Assembly (NCBI RefSeq): GCF_905475345.1
Contig: NC_066586.1
Coordinates: 5,536,900 to 5,600,899, forward strand
Reading direction: 5' to 3'
From: Vespula vulgaris
Lineage: Eukaryota; Arthropoda; Insecta; Hymenoptera; Vespidae
Length of the DNA stretch: 64,000 nt
Shown: piece after piece, positions 1 to 11,632 of the stretch
How positions within the stretch are numbered: position 1 is the first letter of the stretch
Layout of the letters: each line of letters opens with the position of its first letter
Position numbers and translations under genes: made by a program
The notes under the pieces: model-generated
Database searches by the model: none
The model's input: the letters and a program-made list of their open reading frames with translations, nothing else
What the model was told of the DNA's origin: nothing

Positions 1-466
1 AGGATTTCATTGTAAATTCACCGCGTGCCGCGAGATAAAACAGGCAGTTCTTAATTTCAGCCGTGCGTGAATAATGCCAAGTTAATGCCACGTAGTGGCA
101 TATCTCGAAGTTCAGAATAATTGACTCGAATCGAGCTGTATTCCACGCGAAAGAGATAGAGAAAGAGAGAAAGAGAAAAATAGAGAAAGAAAGAGAGAGC
201 AAAATAAGAGGATTACGAAGTGCTTTCGTAAGTGGTTTCTCTAGCATCCATCTTCCTGATTATGAATGAGACTCGACGTGGCGCGCGAGTTACGCGAAGA
301 ATTGCGGATAATTTTTCGAATATGTCGGTGAATCTGAAAGGTCTTATTGACTTCGATGATAATTTTGTATAGATCGAATCACGAGATTTGCGAATCATTG
401 CGATCCGCATCGCCAACGACGTCTTCGTCGCTGTCTTTGTCGCTGTCATCTTTGTCGTCCTCCTCT

Positions 467-500
<34 letters not shown>
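467..500. repeat. (GTC)n trinucleotide microsatellite
   Basis: About eleven uninterrupted GTC units. The surrounding 420-466 has degenerate GTC/GCT units, so the array probably grew from an imperfect TCG-rich stretch. All frames read as homopolymers (S, V or R), so open frames across it are not evidence of a gene. Confidence 0.9.
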
Positions 501-501
<1 letters not shown>

Positions 502-2322
502 TATCGTCAGGCGTCGTCTATATTACCAAGGCCAACCGGTACATCTATCGTAAGAAGATGGGAACACGATGAGTTATCCGAGAAGCAGGTCGGAAGAAAA
601 GATGGATGACTCGTCGTGGCTATTTAAGCCATTCAAATAGCCACCGTCTGTGTCTCATTAAGCTCGTTGGACGACGTCTTCGATTATTATTTAATTAACG
701 AGTATCCAAAAGAGTAAAGCTTGAATAAATACGAACGTAAATATAGACGTAACGCGCGTGTGTGTATGTACATATATTTATATACCGACTGAAAATTCAC
801 ATCCTTCCGGAAATTAAATAAGATGTAAATAAGATACACGCTATATTTATATAAACGTAAGTATTTACTTATATATATCGAATGCGAGATAAAGAAAATG
901 GCCGATTTCACGATCACCTTTCGATCTTTCTCTTTCTCCCTCTTTCTCTCGTACATGCTAACAACTTGGATTTACATCGATCCAAACGATAGTTGTAACT
1001 CTTCTAAGAGGACGGTTACACGGAAAAGGCAAACTCGAGGAGAGTCCTCAACTCTATGGTGAGAGCTCGCGATGGCCGAGTTGAGCCTGAATCCTATCGG
1101 AACGTCGTGGAATTTAAGAACTCAGTATGGGTAACACCCGCCTCTAGTACAACCTCCTCTCCTCTTCTTCCTTCTTCTCTCCTCATCCTCCTCATTTCCT
1201 CTCGTTGGCACTTGAGGCAAGAGTAAAGAGCTAAAGAGACGAGCCCAGCTGCATTTGTACTCGAACGCGTTGTCCGCTTTAACACTCGCGAACACCGCGG
1301 CGTGTCGAGAATGCGGAAAGAACGAGAAACTTCTCTTTCTCTTCTACTTTTGTATTGCGCACACATACATACATACATACATATATACCTAAGTACACGC
1401 GTAGAGATACGTACATATGTGGGTATGTGTACTTATGTACGTACGATGCAAGTAACTCGAGACGCGCGATGCGATGGCTCTTTGGAAAACCGCGCGAACT
1501 GACCAACACTCGCACACACGCACGTATATACACATGTACGTTCTAGGATCCTCTCCAAGGGTAGGTAGATTGTATTTGCTCTTATCAAGATTCAAAGGCT
1601 TCCTCGGTTAACAGACTCCAGCAGCCTCTAGGGTTACCACGCTCGCGACCGTATATAACGAATAAATGTACTCCGTCCTCCTTCCTGCCATCTCCTTCTA
1701 GCTCGTATTATTAACGCCTTAATGTTCCACGGAATGGGACATTTTAAATGTTTTATGAACTTGTTCTACGTTCCTACGCGCGATCGCTTCGTAGAGTCCC
1801 TATGAGAGAACTATTTGTCGGATTTGCTCGTATCATCGATAATTCATCCTTTTCATATTACGGACCGTAACGATTCTTTTCATTTCGCATCGAGCGTGTA
1901 ATTAAAATATGCTATAGTAGAGCGATATTAATTATTGATTTTTTCATTTCTTTTTTTTCGTTTCTTTTTCTTTTTTTTCAGATACGATACTCAAGGGTGT
2001 GTCTTGCGGGATTACTATCGTGAAAATAACTTTTCGTAGAGCGAGGAACTTTTTTTTGTCTTTCTCTCTCTTTTTTTCCTTTTTTTTCTTTTTTTTTTAA
2101 TTCTACGCAAAGTTCCATACTAAGAATGATGACGTATGATTTATTTCATTTTCATCGATGTAACATCGTTCGCTGGGAAAGCAATCGTCGATCGTCCGTT
2201 CATATAAAATCATTACGGTGTTTCCTCCTTTTTTTTCTATTGTTTTAAAAGCTATACGACACCAATTTATGTGGACACGCCCTATGCTATGAACATAAAT
2301 TTCATTTTATTCTCTTTTTCAG

Positions 2323-2474
2323 AACGTTTTCAGCCGCTACCGGTCGCGATGGAATCTTCTCTCGATGGTTTAATTTTGTGTCGTATACGCAACCCGTATG
2401 CCATCCTCTTCGCATCGAATTTATCCGTGGTTCGAGCTACGTGTTCTGGCCGCAACAGCTCGATCTTCTCTGCG
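2323..2474. other. Exon-like island, strand uncertain
   Basis: A 152-base, comparatively GC-rich island with splice-like borders on both strands. On + it follows a pyrimidine tract ending in CAG (2320-2322) and is followed by GTAAGA. On - it is preceded by a TTACCGCAG acceptor and contains GACCG|GTAGCG as a possible donor. Two + frames and one - frame are open. The - frame gives a charged, hydrophilic peptide containing KIELLRPEHVARTTDKFDAK, which looks more protein-like than the + frames. I recognise no family. It could be an isolated exon of a gene extending out of the window, or chance. Confidence 0.25.
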
Positions 2475-2595
2475 GTAAGAGAATATTCTCTTTTACGATC
2501 GAGAAATTGAAAATGCATTTGCATTTCTCTCTTGCGGATCGGATAGTCGGATAGTGTAGAGTTTGATAAATAAATAATGTATGTATGTACGTACG

Positions 2596-2600
<5 letters not shown>

Positions 2601-2643
<43 letters not shown>
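2601..2643. repeat. (TA)n microsatellite
   Basis: About 21 TA units, preceded by ATGT/ACGT tetranucleotide units (2576-2600). Confidence 0.9.
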
Positions 2644-2646
<3 letters not shown>

Positions 2647-3405
2647 ATCTACCTATGATCTTTCGAATATTACAGACGATTAAATATCGACGAGATATCA
2701 ACAAAATTCTAGGTAATCTTTTTTTCTTTTCCCCATATAAAAATCGAGCGTATTCATCGATATGACATGGCGTTTAAGGTGATATTATGGTTCGTGAAAA
2801 GTCACGATCTTTAACGTCTACGATACCATGTGAAGATTACCTCCTTCTCCTTCTTTTTCTTCTTTTTCTTCCTCTCCTTCTTCTTCGTGCTAACGACTTT
2901 CCAAGAACGATCTAAATCACGAGTAAAACGTTGAACTTTAGCGATCGTTTATTGGCACTGACGCTTCTTTCAACGTCCACTTTAATGATAGGTTTATGAC
3001 GCTACCAAAGATAATAACCGACGACCCCGCTGTAAAAGAGTAAACCATCGACAATGTTGTAACGTAATTGTTACTTTCGAGTCTCACACCTTCGAGATAA
3101 TCCATCCACGGTAATATCACCTTCTCGATAACGTCGCGTTTAACACCTTCGCATAATCACTGGTAATAGTTAGCTATTTGCATTAAGGCAATATTACTTT
3201 ATCAATACTTAGATTGAAACGAACGGTAAGGTTGCAGTTAACGAGTTAATAAAATTTCATTTTCTATCTTTTCTCACGCATTCAAATCGTTTTCTTCTAC
3301 CTCTAGTTATCCCTCGAATACAGCAATGTTGAAAGTTTCGCGACAATAAAAAATAACAGTATTTTGGATACTTTGAATGTTCATCTTACTATTAATAGAT
3401 AACGG

Positions 3406-4214
3406 TGACTCAATCGCAGACTAGGCGTTTCCTTGACTCCGTCTTTAAATTTGTCCCATCGACTCATCGTACTTCCCATCGCTATCGTTAAATCACTAAT
3501 TGAAGACGTAACTGTTAACGAATATATTATGATTATCTTATTACGCAAATTTTTCGAGCAGGTTTAAATAAGAAAAGAGAAACCAAGAAAAGATTAGATT
3601 ACGAACGACGAAAATATTCGTGACGAAAAATTATATTCCGAATTGAAAAGAGAACAAGAACGCACTGTCTTTAAAAAGTTGAGATAAAATATTTTTCTAA
3701 ATTATTTCTCGTCTTCCTTCTTCTAATACGAAATATATAAAACGAATCTAAATACACGTCTAAACGGCTCAAACGCTTCCGAGGTAATGAGTCGTAATTA
3801 AGAGACCTCGTAGTACAAGCTGTTGACTGACAATGACTCGACCTTTCGTAGGACGATATTTACAAGAAACGACGCGTCAAGGTTATCTTCGATCGTAATA
3901 CGTATTTATCTTTATCGTCTTCAAAACAGCCCATTGTATTTACTACGAACATATAAATTCGACGTAACGAGAATAAAAACAAAGAAAAAAGAGAAACAGA
4001 AAGAAAAAGGAAAAAAGAAATATTACGCATCGAAGAGTAAAGAAGACATCTGTACGATCAAAGTCAACGCGCAAATCTTTACGGTAGGTCAAGATTCACC
4101 TTGACTCAATGTAGGAGCTAATACATATATTCTGGGTCAAGCGTGACTCATTGGCGACGTGCTTACGAATCGGTAGGCATGGCTATAAATTTCGCAAGAC
4201 TATATTGACTCAGC
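3406..4214. promoter_or_regulatory. Cluster of TGACTCA (AP-1/CNC-type) motifs
   Basis: Exact TGACTCA occurs at 3406-3412, 4102-4108, 4144-4150 and 4206-4212; the last three lie within about 110 bases. The 4206 copy continues as TGACTCAGC, which fits the antioxidant-response pattern TGACNNNGC bound by CncC/Nrf2-small Maf dimers. One-base variants (CGACTCA, TGAGTCG) lie nearby. The motif and its binders are established knowledge; that this cluster is a working enhancer is inference. The nearest downstream gene on + is the MDH-like gene about 1.2 kb away. Confidence 0.3.
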
Positions 4215-4468
4215 TATGCATCCACGATTATTAAAAACACGTTAGAAAGAAATGAAAGAGCTCGAAAGCAACCTATCTTTTAGCTTTCACACGACTCAAG
4301 GTTACCGCTCGGTGCTATTACACGACTTCGTTACGCATGATGGACGAAATAAAAGGTACCGCGATGGAATGCTATATTGATTACGGTTCGTTAAGAGGTA
4401 TCGTGGAAGGTAGCCGAGTTGATTACCGACATTACATCGGCACACAGATCATTTTCCTAAAGCGAGAA

Positions 4469-4490
4469 GAATCTCTCTCTCTCTCTCACT

Positions 4491-4563
<73 letters not shown>
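4469..4563. repeat. (CT)n microsatellite
   Basis: Near-perfect CT array of about 95 bases with a few CCCTCC interruptions at the start. Open frames across it (S-L or R-E dipeptides) are artefacts. Confidence 0.95.
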
Positions 4564-4566
<3 letters not shown>

Positions 4567-5369
4567 CTTTCCACGTTGAACCAAGATCGCAAGCGATGAT
4601 TTCGAAGAGGTTAAAAGAGGGCGATTCGAGGAAGGTCTTTGCGGTCAAAGCAATTCTTCAGAAGGAAATCATCAGCATCAGTGTGGCATAAAATAGCAAT
4701 GGGATATCATTACCGATGCGACCGGTCGCTTTTAGTCTCTCTCTCTCTCTCTTTCTCTCTTCGTCTTTTTCCTCTTCTTACTAATCTCCTCTTTTCTCGT
4801 CACCATCTTCCCACTATCTCTCGTATCCTTGTCCTTGTCTCTTGCACGAATAGCTTTACGAATAAGCCAGCAATACTATGGAGCTCTTTCTATGATACGG
4901 TAAGCCATGTCGTACGAAAGAAACTATCGAGTCGAAGCAATACTAGAAACAGGCTCCCCGTCGTTCGACGGCCCTGGACCAATGGAAAGTCCTTCGTAAA
5001 ATCCAAGAAATAATATCGACGTTCCTGTAATCTACAAACGGAGAATGCATTCCTTGGAAAGCGACTACAAACGAAGAAGGAATCGTGCGATATCACCAAC
5101 GAAGACGAGGACGTAGCACGAGAAGAAGCATTTTGTGGATCCTAAGAAGGTCGTCTGGACGTGACTCTTCGAAGCTACGGCTCTCGATCTCTTGGAACTC
5201 TTCTCTTATCGTTCGTTGAACGTACGAACGGATTCCTTGGAAGCAACGATCATCGTGAGAGCAGAGATTCGTTTGTTTCCTTTCCAAGTACGTAAGTATT
5301 TACGTGTTCACTTGACAGACGTCGTGAAAATGATTAAACTAAATTAAATTAACAAGAACGACGGACGAA

Positions 5370-6391
5370 ATGTTATCTTTAAAATGTCGTCATCTACGCC
5401 GAAGTTTATCCATATGTTCTCTTCGTTTTGGAAAAGAAAAGTATTTCGACGTAGCAAGACCAGAAGTAACTGTTTATCAAAATCGAGGATTTCGTGGATC
5501 CAATATATTTCTCTCGAAATCAATGAAAATTTCGATACTCGGTGCTAACAATGAGACCGGTATTAAGTCAACTTTTTTAACGATAAGATATAAACGTGAT
5601 AACGATACATTAATAGTTAAGATCGAATTAACCTACAAGACGTTTTATTCAAGCGCAATTTCGCGTAATATTAAAGGTAGATTTTTGTCGCTACTCCTGA
5701 AACGATCCTCCTTGATCGACGAGATTTCGCTATACGATAAAGAGTCGACGGACTATCTCGCATCGGAGCTCAATCAGGTTGACACGAGATGCAAAGTCAC
5801 GACGTATCCGCACAACAAGGAATCCCTGACGCAAACGCTGCAGGACGCAAAAGTGGTCGTTCTCGTAGCTGGGAAAAATCTTAAATACGAATCGACACCG
5901 ACGGAATTACTCGAGTCAAACGCCGAGATCTTGTCGGATTTACTGCCGAACGTCATTAGAAGCTGTCCTCGGGTAAGCGGCCAGAACGACCACGGGGTGA
6001 AAGATACTAACAAAACTGACAATCTTAATTACGATGCAAATTGCTTGCCAAGCGTGCGAGCATCTCTCTTTCTCTCTTTCTATTAGTATCTTTCTCGAGC
6101 AAGTACTCGCATCTTTCTCGCGATAATTTCCTAAACGACGTCGGATCGATCCGTCGACGAGATCGCGAGACGATTCTACGATGCAACGATCTCTTTGTCG
6201 GAATATCTTAGTACACGTTCTTCCATTTAAACGTACACATACATATATACCTGTTTACGTATACAGGTGTGTATACAAATATAGTATACACACATAGCTC
6301 ACGTATCTTACGCAGAAACTTCGACATAAACGTTAGATAAGATTTATTTACTCGTTCGATTTCTTCGACTCTAATCGCAATAGATATCATG

Positions 6392-6438
<47 letters not shown>

Positions 6439-8741
6439 GTTTTCTCTCTTGAGAAAGAGAAAGTGTCAGAGAGATCTGTTTGATTAACATAAAGTTTTCG
6501 ATGTATTATATCACCGAAGAGAAAGGGAATCCCTTTAACAACGTAAGTACATCGCTTCGATGAACCGTATCCAATTAAACTAATTTAACCGTGCATTAAC
6601 TATTCCGATCTGAAACTCTTCCTAGAACGAATCGTCCCTTCTACCCGTTTTTCTTTTTCTCCTTCCAACGAAACCACTCGATTCGTCGTCCCTTCCAAAG
6701 TGAGTTGAGAGCTCGGATCGATTCGTTCGTTGCTCGTTAGAAACGATTCAAGTGTAACCTTTTAAACGTACTCGACTCGATGAGTTTACAACGAAAGGGG
6801 GATCGTTTAGAAAACGATCTTTACTTTTTATATTCCACTCTATCAATTTCATTGTACCGTCATTACTTTATATCCTAATGAGAAACGAATCGTAGATAGT
6901 CACGTTACCCATTTATTTTCACGAACGATTTGAAACGTTTTCTCATGGCTCGTGAAAAGAAAAGAAAAGAGAAAAAAAGAAAAAAAAAAGAAAAAGGGAA
7001 AGATTGAAAAAAGAAAGAAGGAAAGAAAGGAAAAAAAAAACAAAAAGATTGCTTCGTTTCCAGTATGTCGGCTCTTGGCCAAGCAAAACATTTTTAATCT
7101 TCCCGCTCGTGTTTATCCTACCGAGGCGTATGCGCGAGCGTCTGGCATTTTGCTCGTGAAAAGATGTGGTCGGCAGCGAAAGTACGTTGTACGGCCGAAT
7201 AATGGCCAGTCTTCGTGTTTTATGTACGACCGAACATCATTTCTTATGTATAGCGGTTGGCCTCGGCTTTTAACGCCCTCGCAGCTTCATTAATTACGCC
7301 GAAGCTGTTTTCGACATTCCTCCTCTCGACACGGTGTCTCGACAAGGACAAGGATGTCGCTCGTCGATCGTCTTCCATTTTTCTTCTCCCACCACATCTT
7401 TTCTTTCTTTCTTTCTTTCTTTCTTCCTTTCTTTCTTTCTTTCTTTTGATTTTTTTGTTTTTTCTTTACCAAAACCAATGACGCGTTTCTCATATCCTCT
7501 TTATCCTCTTTGTTCTCGTAAACGAGAAACATCGTGAGATTTATATTTTTGATTATTTAATATCAACAATGTCGCTTTAATAAATATTCTTTCCTTCTAC
7601 GGATATAAAGTTTTTAGATCGAAATAAAACTTTCGTGTCTTTAAAATTCGCGTGTCATTGTACCGTGCGAGCAATGTAAATTATAACGTTATTTTATCGC
7701 GTTTATTCGATAGATATTCAAACGAACGAATAATCATTTTGTTTTCATTACAGGCGATGTTAGCGATCGCGATGCAACCGATTAATAGTTTAATACCCGT
7801 AGCAGTAGAAATGTATAAGAAAGCTGGGATTTACGAATATAAACGTATCTTTGGAGTGAATACGCTCGATTGCGTAAGAGCAAATAGTTTCGTCGCAAAA
7901 ATGGTTAATATAGCACCGGAGTGTGTGATGGTGCCGGTTATCGGAGGATGTTGTCCGTATACACGTATCCCTCTCTTCTCGCAAATGATACCACGCGTTT
8001 TCTTATCAGCGGTTATTGATTTTGATAAATATTCAACGAGCAACTTTTACAAGAGATCGATAAGACTCGAAAAGGATCTTAAAAAAGTAATTGCTATTTT
8101 AGAAAGATATGAAGGATTTAACCAATTTCGTGAGAGAAGCTGACGAAGAAGTTTCAAAAGGATATAATGGACAAAACGTTTCGGTATATGCATCGGCTTT
8201 TGCCATCGCTAGATTTTGCATTTCCCTTTGCAAAGGTACGATCAATGATGAAAGAAAGATTACGAGGAAGGATAAAGTATACGACGATAATAATTAATGA
8301 TATTGTCGTTAGCGATACGACAACAAAGTGGAGTAGTGGAATGTGCTTACGTTCGTTCCTGCGTGATACCGGAAGTGACGTACTTTGCTTCCCAACTCGA
8401 ATTAGGTCCAGACGGTATCCAAAAGTACCTTGGTATCCAACCTCTTAACGACGACGAATGTAAACTGTTGCTCGACGCGATACCTGTTTTAACAAAAGCT
8501 ATTAGTCAAGGCGAGGTAATCGATAAATTCGAGAAAGTTGTGTGTGTGTGTGCGCGTGCATGCGTATGTGTACTTGTAAAAAACCGTTCTATCGTTTATT
8601 AAAAATTAATTTCTAATAACTATCTCGTTTATTCTTAAACAGACATTAGCTCTTGGATCTAAATCGTCATCGGAAAAGTGTCCCATCTATCCCGACGTTT
8701 GTCATCGTGCGTTCACACCGACTCACATTCGTCGAATTTGA
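5370..8741 (+). CDS. Mitochondrial-type malate dehydrogenase paralogue, probably catalytically inactive
   Basis: Six exons: 5370-5559, 5677-5972, 7754-8011, 8103-8235, 8313-8515, 8643-8741 (about 392 aa). The fold follows MDH2 closely: SLLLKRSSLIDEISLYDK, then KVVVLVAG, IFGVNTLDCVRANSFVAK, a GVVEC strand near the C-terminus, and LTKAISQGE at the final helix. The catalytic Asp (D201) and its Arg (R204) in TLDCVRAN remain. Key residues are lost. The PRKPGMTR substrate loop is replaced by NLKYESTPTE (about 131-140), with neither arginine. The catalytic His of VIGGHAGKT is Cys (VIGGCCPYT, C228). The NAD loop GASGGIG is GANNETG (58-64). About 50 residues before the Rossmann core are Arg/Lys-rich and could be a mitochondrial presequence, but the start is uncertain (alternative ATG at 5523). 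The exon 3 end (8011) is also uncertain: CGC|GTTTTC at about 7997 is another donor. AATAAA at 8783-8788, 42 bases after the stop, supports the last exon. Likely a non-enzymatic or altered-specificity paralogue rather than the housekeeping MDH2. Confidence 0.8.
5560..5676 (+). other. In-frame 117-base intron of the MDH-like gene
   Basis: The intron begins GTATTA after ACC-G and ends TTAAAG before GT-AGA. Removing it joins GANNET-G to RFLSLLLKR, which aligns without gaps to MDH2 (GASGGIGQPLSLLLK). It is a multiple of three and has no stop, so a retained form would encode 39 extra residues in the nucleotide-binding loop. The AAG acceptor is weak. Confidence 0.6.
6391..6437. repeat. (CT)n microsatellite in MDH-like intron 2
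   Basis: A (CT)n run of about 45 bases inside the 1.78-kb intron 5973-7753. The rest of this intron is AT-rich, with a purine tract (6955-7049) and a TTTC array; I see no further coding sequence in it. Confidence 0.9.
6955..7049. repeat. A/G-rich purine tract
   Basis: Roughly 95 bases of AAAG/AAAAAG units on +. The lysine-rich or phenylalanine-rich open frames across it are low-complexity artefacts. Confidence 0.8.
7398..7447. repeat. (TTTC)n tetranucleotide repeat
   Basis: About twelve TTTC units with one TTCC interruption, in the intron before exon 3 of the MDH-like gene. Confidence 0.9.
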
Positions 8742-8783
8742 TCGAGATTTTATAATCTTGTATAAATAATCGTAAAGGATACA

Positions 8784-8787
<4 letters not shown>

Positions 8788-8829
<42 letters not shown>
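8788..8829. repeat. (AT)n microsatellite
   Basis: About 21 AT units directly after the AATAAA signal of the MDH-like gene; it may lie at the cleavage region. Confidence 0.9.
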
Positions 8830-8833
<4 letters not shown>

Positions 8834-9157
8834 GTCATAAAGGCAACCAAGCGATTTATCATTTATTCCGTTATACTCTAGACGCGCGGTAACTGTAGCA
8901 ATCTCATTTGCGATATCTATGCGAATTGCGGTTGGAAACGTCATGGAAGGCACGGTTCGTTTGGAAATCGATTCAAGCGACGCAGTTACGTGAGGAGATT
9001 GGTTGATGACGCTCGATGGGTACCGTAATGACACGATGATTCGTATTCACGTGCATACATATTATATACATATGTATATCTATACATGAAAGACAAAATA
9101 TATATCGCGCGAACTAGAAAGGTAGCTTTTTCAAATTGAAGAAAATTCATACCTACT

Positions 9158-9160
<3 letters not shown>

Positions 9161-9197
<37 letters not shown>
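9161..9197. repeat. (GA)n microsatellite
   Basis: Perfect AG array of about 18 units. Confidence 0.9.
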
Positions 9198-9199
<2 letters not shown>

Positions 9200-9296
9200 C
9201 GCAAGAACTTCATTCCGACTATTATCCAGTTTTTTCCTTTTAATACTTAATTTCATCTTGGAGACGTCCATCTTCGAAAGAAGCTATGACAAAGAT

Positions 9297-9300
<4 letters not shown>

Positions 9301-9345
<45 letters not shown>
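9301..9345. repeat. (TC)n microsatellite
   Basis: Perfect TC array of about 22 units; a more diffuse TCTTTC tract follows at 9376-9418. Confidence 0.9.
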
Positions 9346-9347
<2 letters not shown>

Positions 9348-9598
9348 GTTGCGATCGCATCTCAGGGTCAGTGCTCTTTCTCTCTTTCTCTTACTCTTTC
9401 TCTTTCTCTTTCTCTCTAGATAGCTTCACGTCCAGCTTGGCTCCGCACGTGTATGAAAGACGCAGTAAATGACTTTTTCTACCGAGTCGTTTTATGCTCC
9501 TCGCGGTTTACGATTACACCATGTTCGTGGCCGCGCGTGTGCCCTAATGACCGTGCTTCGGTCTTTTTCCTTCCTATGTCACACATACATATTCTCTC

Positions 9599-9600
<2 letters not shown>

Positions 9601-9650
<50 letters not shown>

Positions 9651-9672
9651 GCTCTCTATCGCTCTATCTCTT
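9601..9672. repeat. (TC)n microsatellite
   Basis: TC array of about 23 units grading into TATCGCTC units. Confidence 0.9.
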
Positions 9673-10106
9673 TCTTTCTCTTTCTTTTTCTTCCTATCTC
9701 TGTTATACACACTTCGAAGCAATCTTAAAAGACGAGACCGTCGATTCTCCAGTTATACCTTTAGCTTCCTCTCCTCTTTTCTCCTACCGTGGCCTCCTTC
9801 CTTCGGGATTGTTATTACCGATTGTCATTGCGAAAGACGCGGGTGGTAGCTCTAAAATGATTTACAACCATATCGACCAACCGACGATACGGTACTGAAA
9901 CGAATCCTTCGCCTTCTCTACGACGACAAGAACGTTATTCTACTTAATTATAGTAAAATATATATATATTTTTTTATCTTCTTCTTCTTCTTCTTCTTAT
10001 TCGTTTTGTAAATTTGAAAAAAAAAATGTAAACAAAAATACGTTTGTTATTTATACAAAATACTTATACTACTTATGCTACGTATATAAAAGAGAAAAGA
10101 AAACAG

Positions 10107-10121
10107 AAAGAGAGAGAGAGA

Positions 10122-10154
<33 letters not shown>

Positions 10155-10200
10155 CAGACAGACAGAGAAAGAGAGAAAGAGAGAGAGAGAAAGAGAGAAG
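10107..10200. repeat. GA/GAAA/GACA compound purine repeat
   Basis: Successive blocks of AG, AAAG, ACAG and AG units, a typical compound microsatellite. Confidence 0.9.
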
Positions 10201-10812
10201 ATATAAATCGAAACAATGGACCAAGATGCACGGAAGATCGGCCGAGAATAAACCCGTAAAACGTTTTGACGAGCGGATCGTAAGCGGTGGCAGGGCTTCT
10301 TCTCTCAACGGGGCTTCGCTTTTACGAGCAAACCACATCTACGCGAGGATCGGACGCATTTATTTTCCGCGAATATCGTCAGAGTACTTCGAAATGATGA
10401 TATACGACGATTTTTCTTCTTGTTTTTTTTTTTTTTTTTTTTTTTTTTTACATAAAAAAAAGCGAAAAAGAGAAAAAATGAACTAAAAGTACATCATCGA
10501 ACTTAAATATAAAATGTTGATTAAACAAAACCGGTTATGAATTATAAAATATTTGCTTATATTAATTATTGTCTAATAATTTTTCATCGCACACACGTGT
10601 GTGTGTGTGTGTAGTAATTGCAATTACAATTGCATCTGAGAATGGTGCTGCCATCTTTCACGAAGGAGAAGTATTATGTACGACATTCGATAAGGTAGAA
10701 AATTTCTTGTTAAAATTCACGAAAAAAAAAAGAATAATTGCATTATCCGATAATAATTTCGTTAATATTTCGACAATAATTAATTATTATTACGTAGCCC
10801 GTTAATTTCGGA

Positions 10813-11620
10813 TTAATCGGATTCGTACAAATCTTCCTCGTCGATGTAATAACACATAATACTTGGAACATAATAATCCTCGGGAAGTCCACAAGCTACG
10901 AAACGTTCGCGTTCATCCGGAATATTATTTTCCGTTAATGTACCATCGAGATTGATATTTTTCCCTTCAAATGTCCATGAGTAATTTTGTCCATGTGGAA
11001 TAAATAACGAAGCACGTTCTTGAATACGTTTAATCGTATCCTCTTCGCAAACCTAAATGAAAAACGTGTATGAAGTCGGAAAAAGATTTCGATATATCCT
11101 CAATCTATCAAAGATTAATATAATTAATTACCATTATAACACAACTCGTTTTGGTAAGAACATTGATAATTCTACAAGGTCGTGGATTTTTTGTGAGTTT
11201 GCCTAACTTATATTTTTCGTCTAACCACCATGGACATTTGTTTAACGGTCGCCAATCTGTAGAAGGTACGACATAATCGGATACATCCGGTATTGGTCCA
11301 TGTGGACAATATGGTACTGATACACCGGTAACAGGATGAATATAATATTTAATATCATCTCGATTATGATCGAACCAATGACTAATATCTTTTCCTGCGT
11401 ACGCTATTATAGGTTTTATCGCTCGTGTACATAACCACAATTTACATAAATCAGTCAGATCGTAAACGACGCCGTTACAAGAAACCCAACAATCGTTTGA
11501 TTTATTGTGTATCGCTACTTCGGTGGGTAAAAAGTATTCGTCAGAATGAAGACTGTCTAAAGTGTTTAATGAATTTTTGTAATCGATAAGAATAGTACTT
11601 TCCGAACGATAGAACGACAT
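10813..11620 (-). CDS. CYB5D1: Cytochrome b5 heme-binding domain-containing protein 1 (CYB5D1-like)
   Basis: Two exons, 11620-11132 and 11052-10813, joined in phase 0 across a 79-base intron; 242 aa against about 228 in human CYB5D1. The start is the only reasonable ATG before the conserved block. The b5-like domain runs from about residue 28 (YFLPTEVAIHNKSNDCWVS) through VYDLTDL and AGKDISHWFDHNRDDIKYYI. A conserved middle block follows (DWRPLNKCPWW, then RIINVLTKT). The second exon holds YSWTFEGKNINLDGTLTENN, the ubiquitin-like C-terminal part of the family, ending in an acidic tail. As elsewhere in CYB5D1, the HPGG heme-ligand motif of true cytochrome b5 is absent while the second His (SHWF) is kept, so heme binding is uncertain. 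In vertebrates the protein is linked to cilia and flagella; in an insect this would suggest sensory neurons or sperm (inference). Confidence 0.88.
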
Positions 11621-11632
11621 TTTAAAAAATTA

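Larger units (their letters stand above)
1..5369. other. Gene-poor stretch upstream of the MDH-like gene
   Basis: I recognise no gene here. The stretch holds simple repeats (a GTC array at 467-500, an AT array at 2601-2643, a CT array at 4469-4563), several pyrimidine runs (around 1940-2100), one exon-like island at 2323-2474 and a cluster of TGACTCA motifs at 3.4-4.2 kb. The longer open frames are repeat-derived or lack family signatures. It may contain the promoter and untranslated first exon of the MDH-like gene, but I could not place a transcription start. Confidence 0.6.
8742..10812. other. Intergenic: MDH-like 3' end to CYB5D1-like 3' end
   Basis: The space between two convergent genes. 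It starts with the MDH-like polyadenylation signal (AATAAA, 8783-8788). It then holds microsatellites: (AT)n 8788-8829, (GA)n 9161-9197, (TC)n 9301-9345 and 9601-9672, a GA/GAAA tract 10107-10200 and a poly-T run 10421-10450. No coding sequence is supported. Confidence 0.7.

Noticed and set aside
3000..3120. Minus-strand 60-codon frame with hydrophobic residues
   Set aside because: No domain match, no convincing donor and acceptor pair, and the length is expected by chance.
4337..4648. Open frames across the CT array on both strands
   Set aside because: The frames are S-L or R-E dipeptide repeats, produced by the microsatellite.
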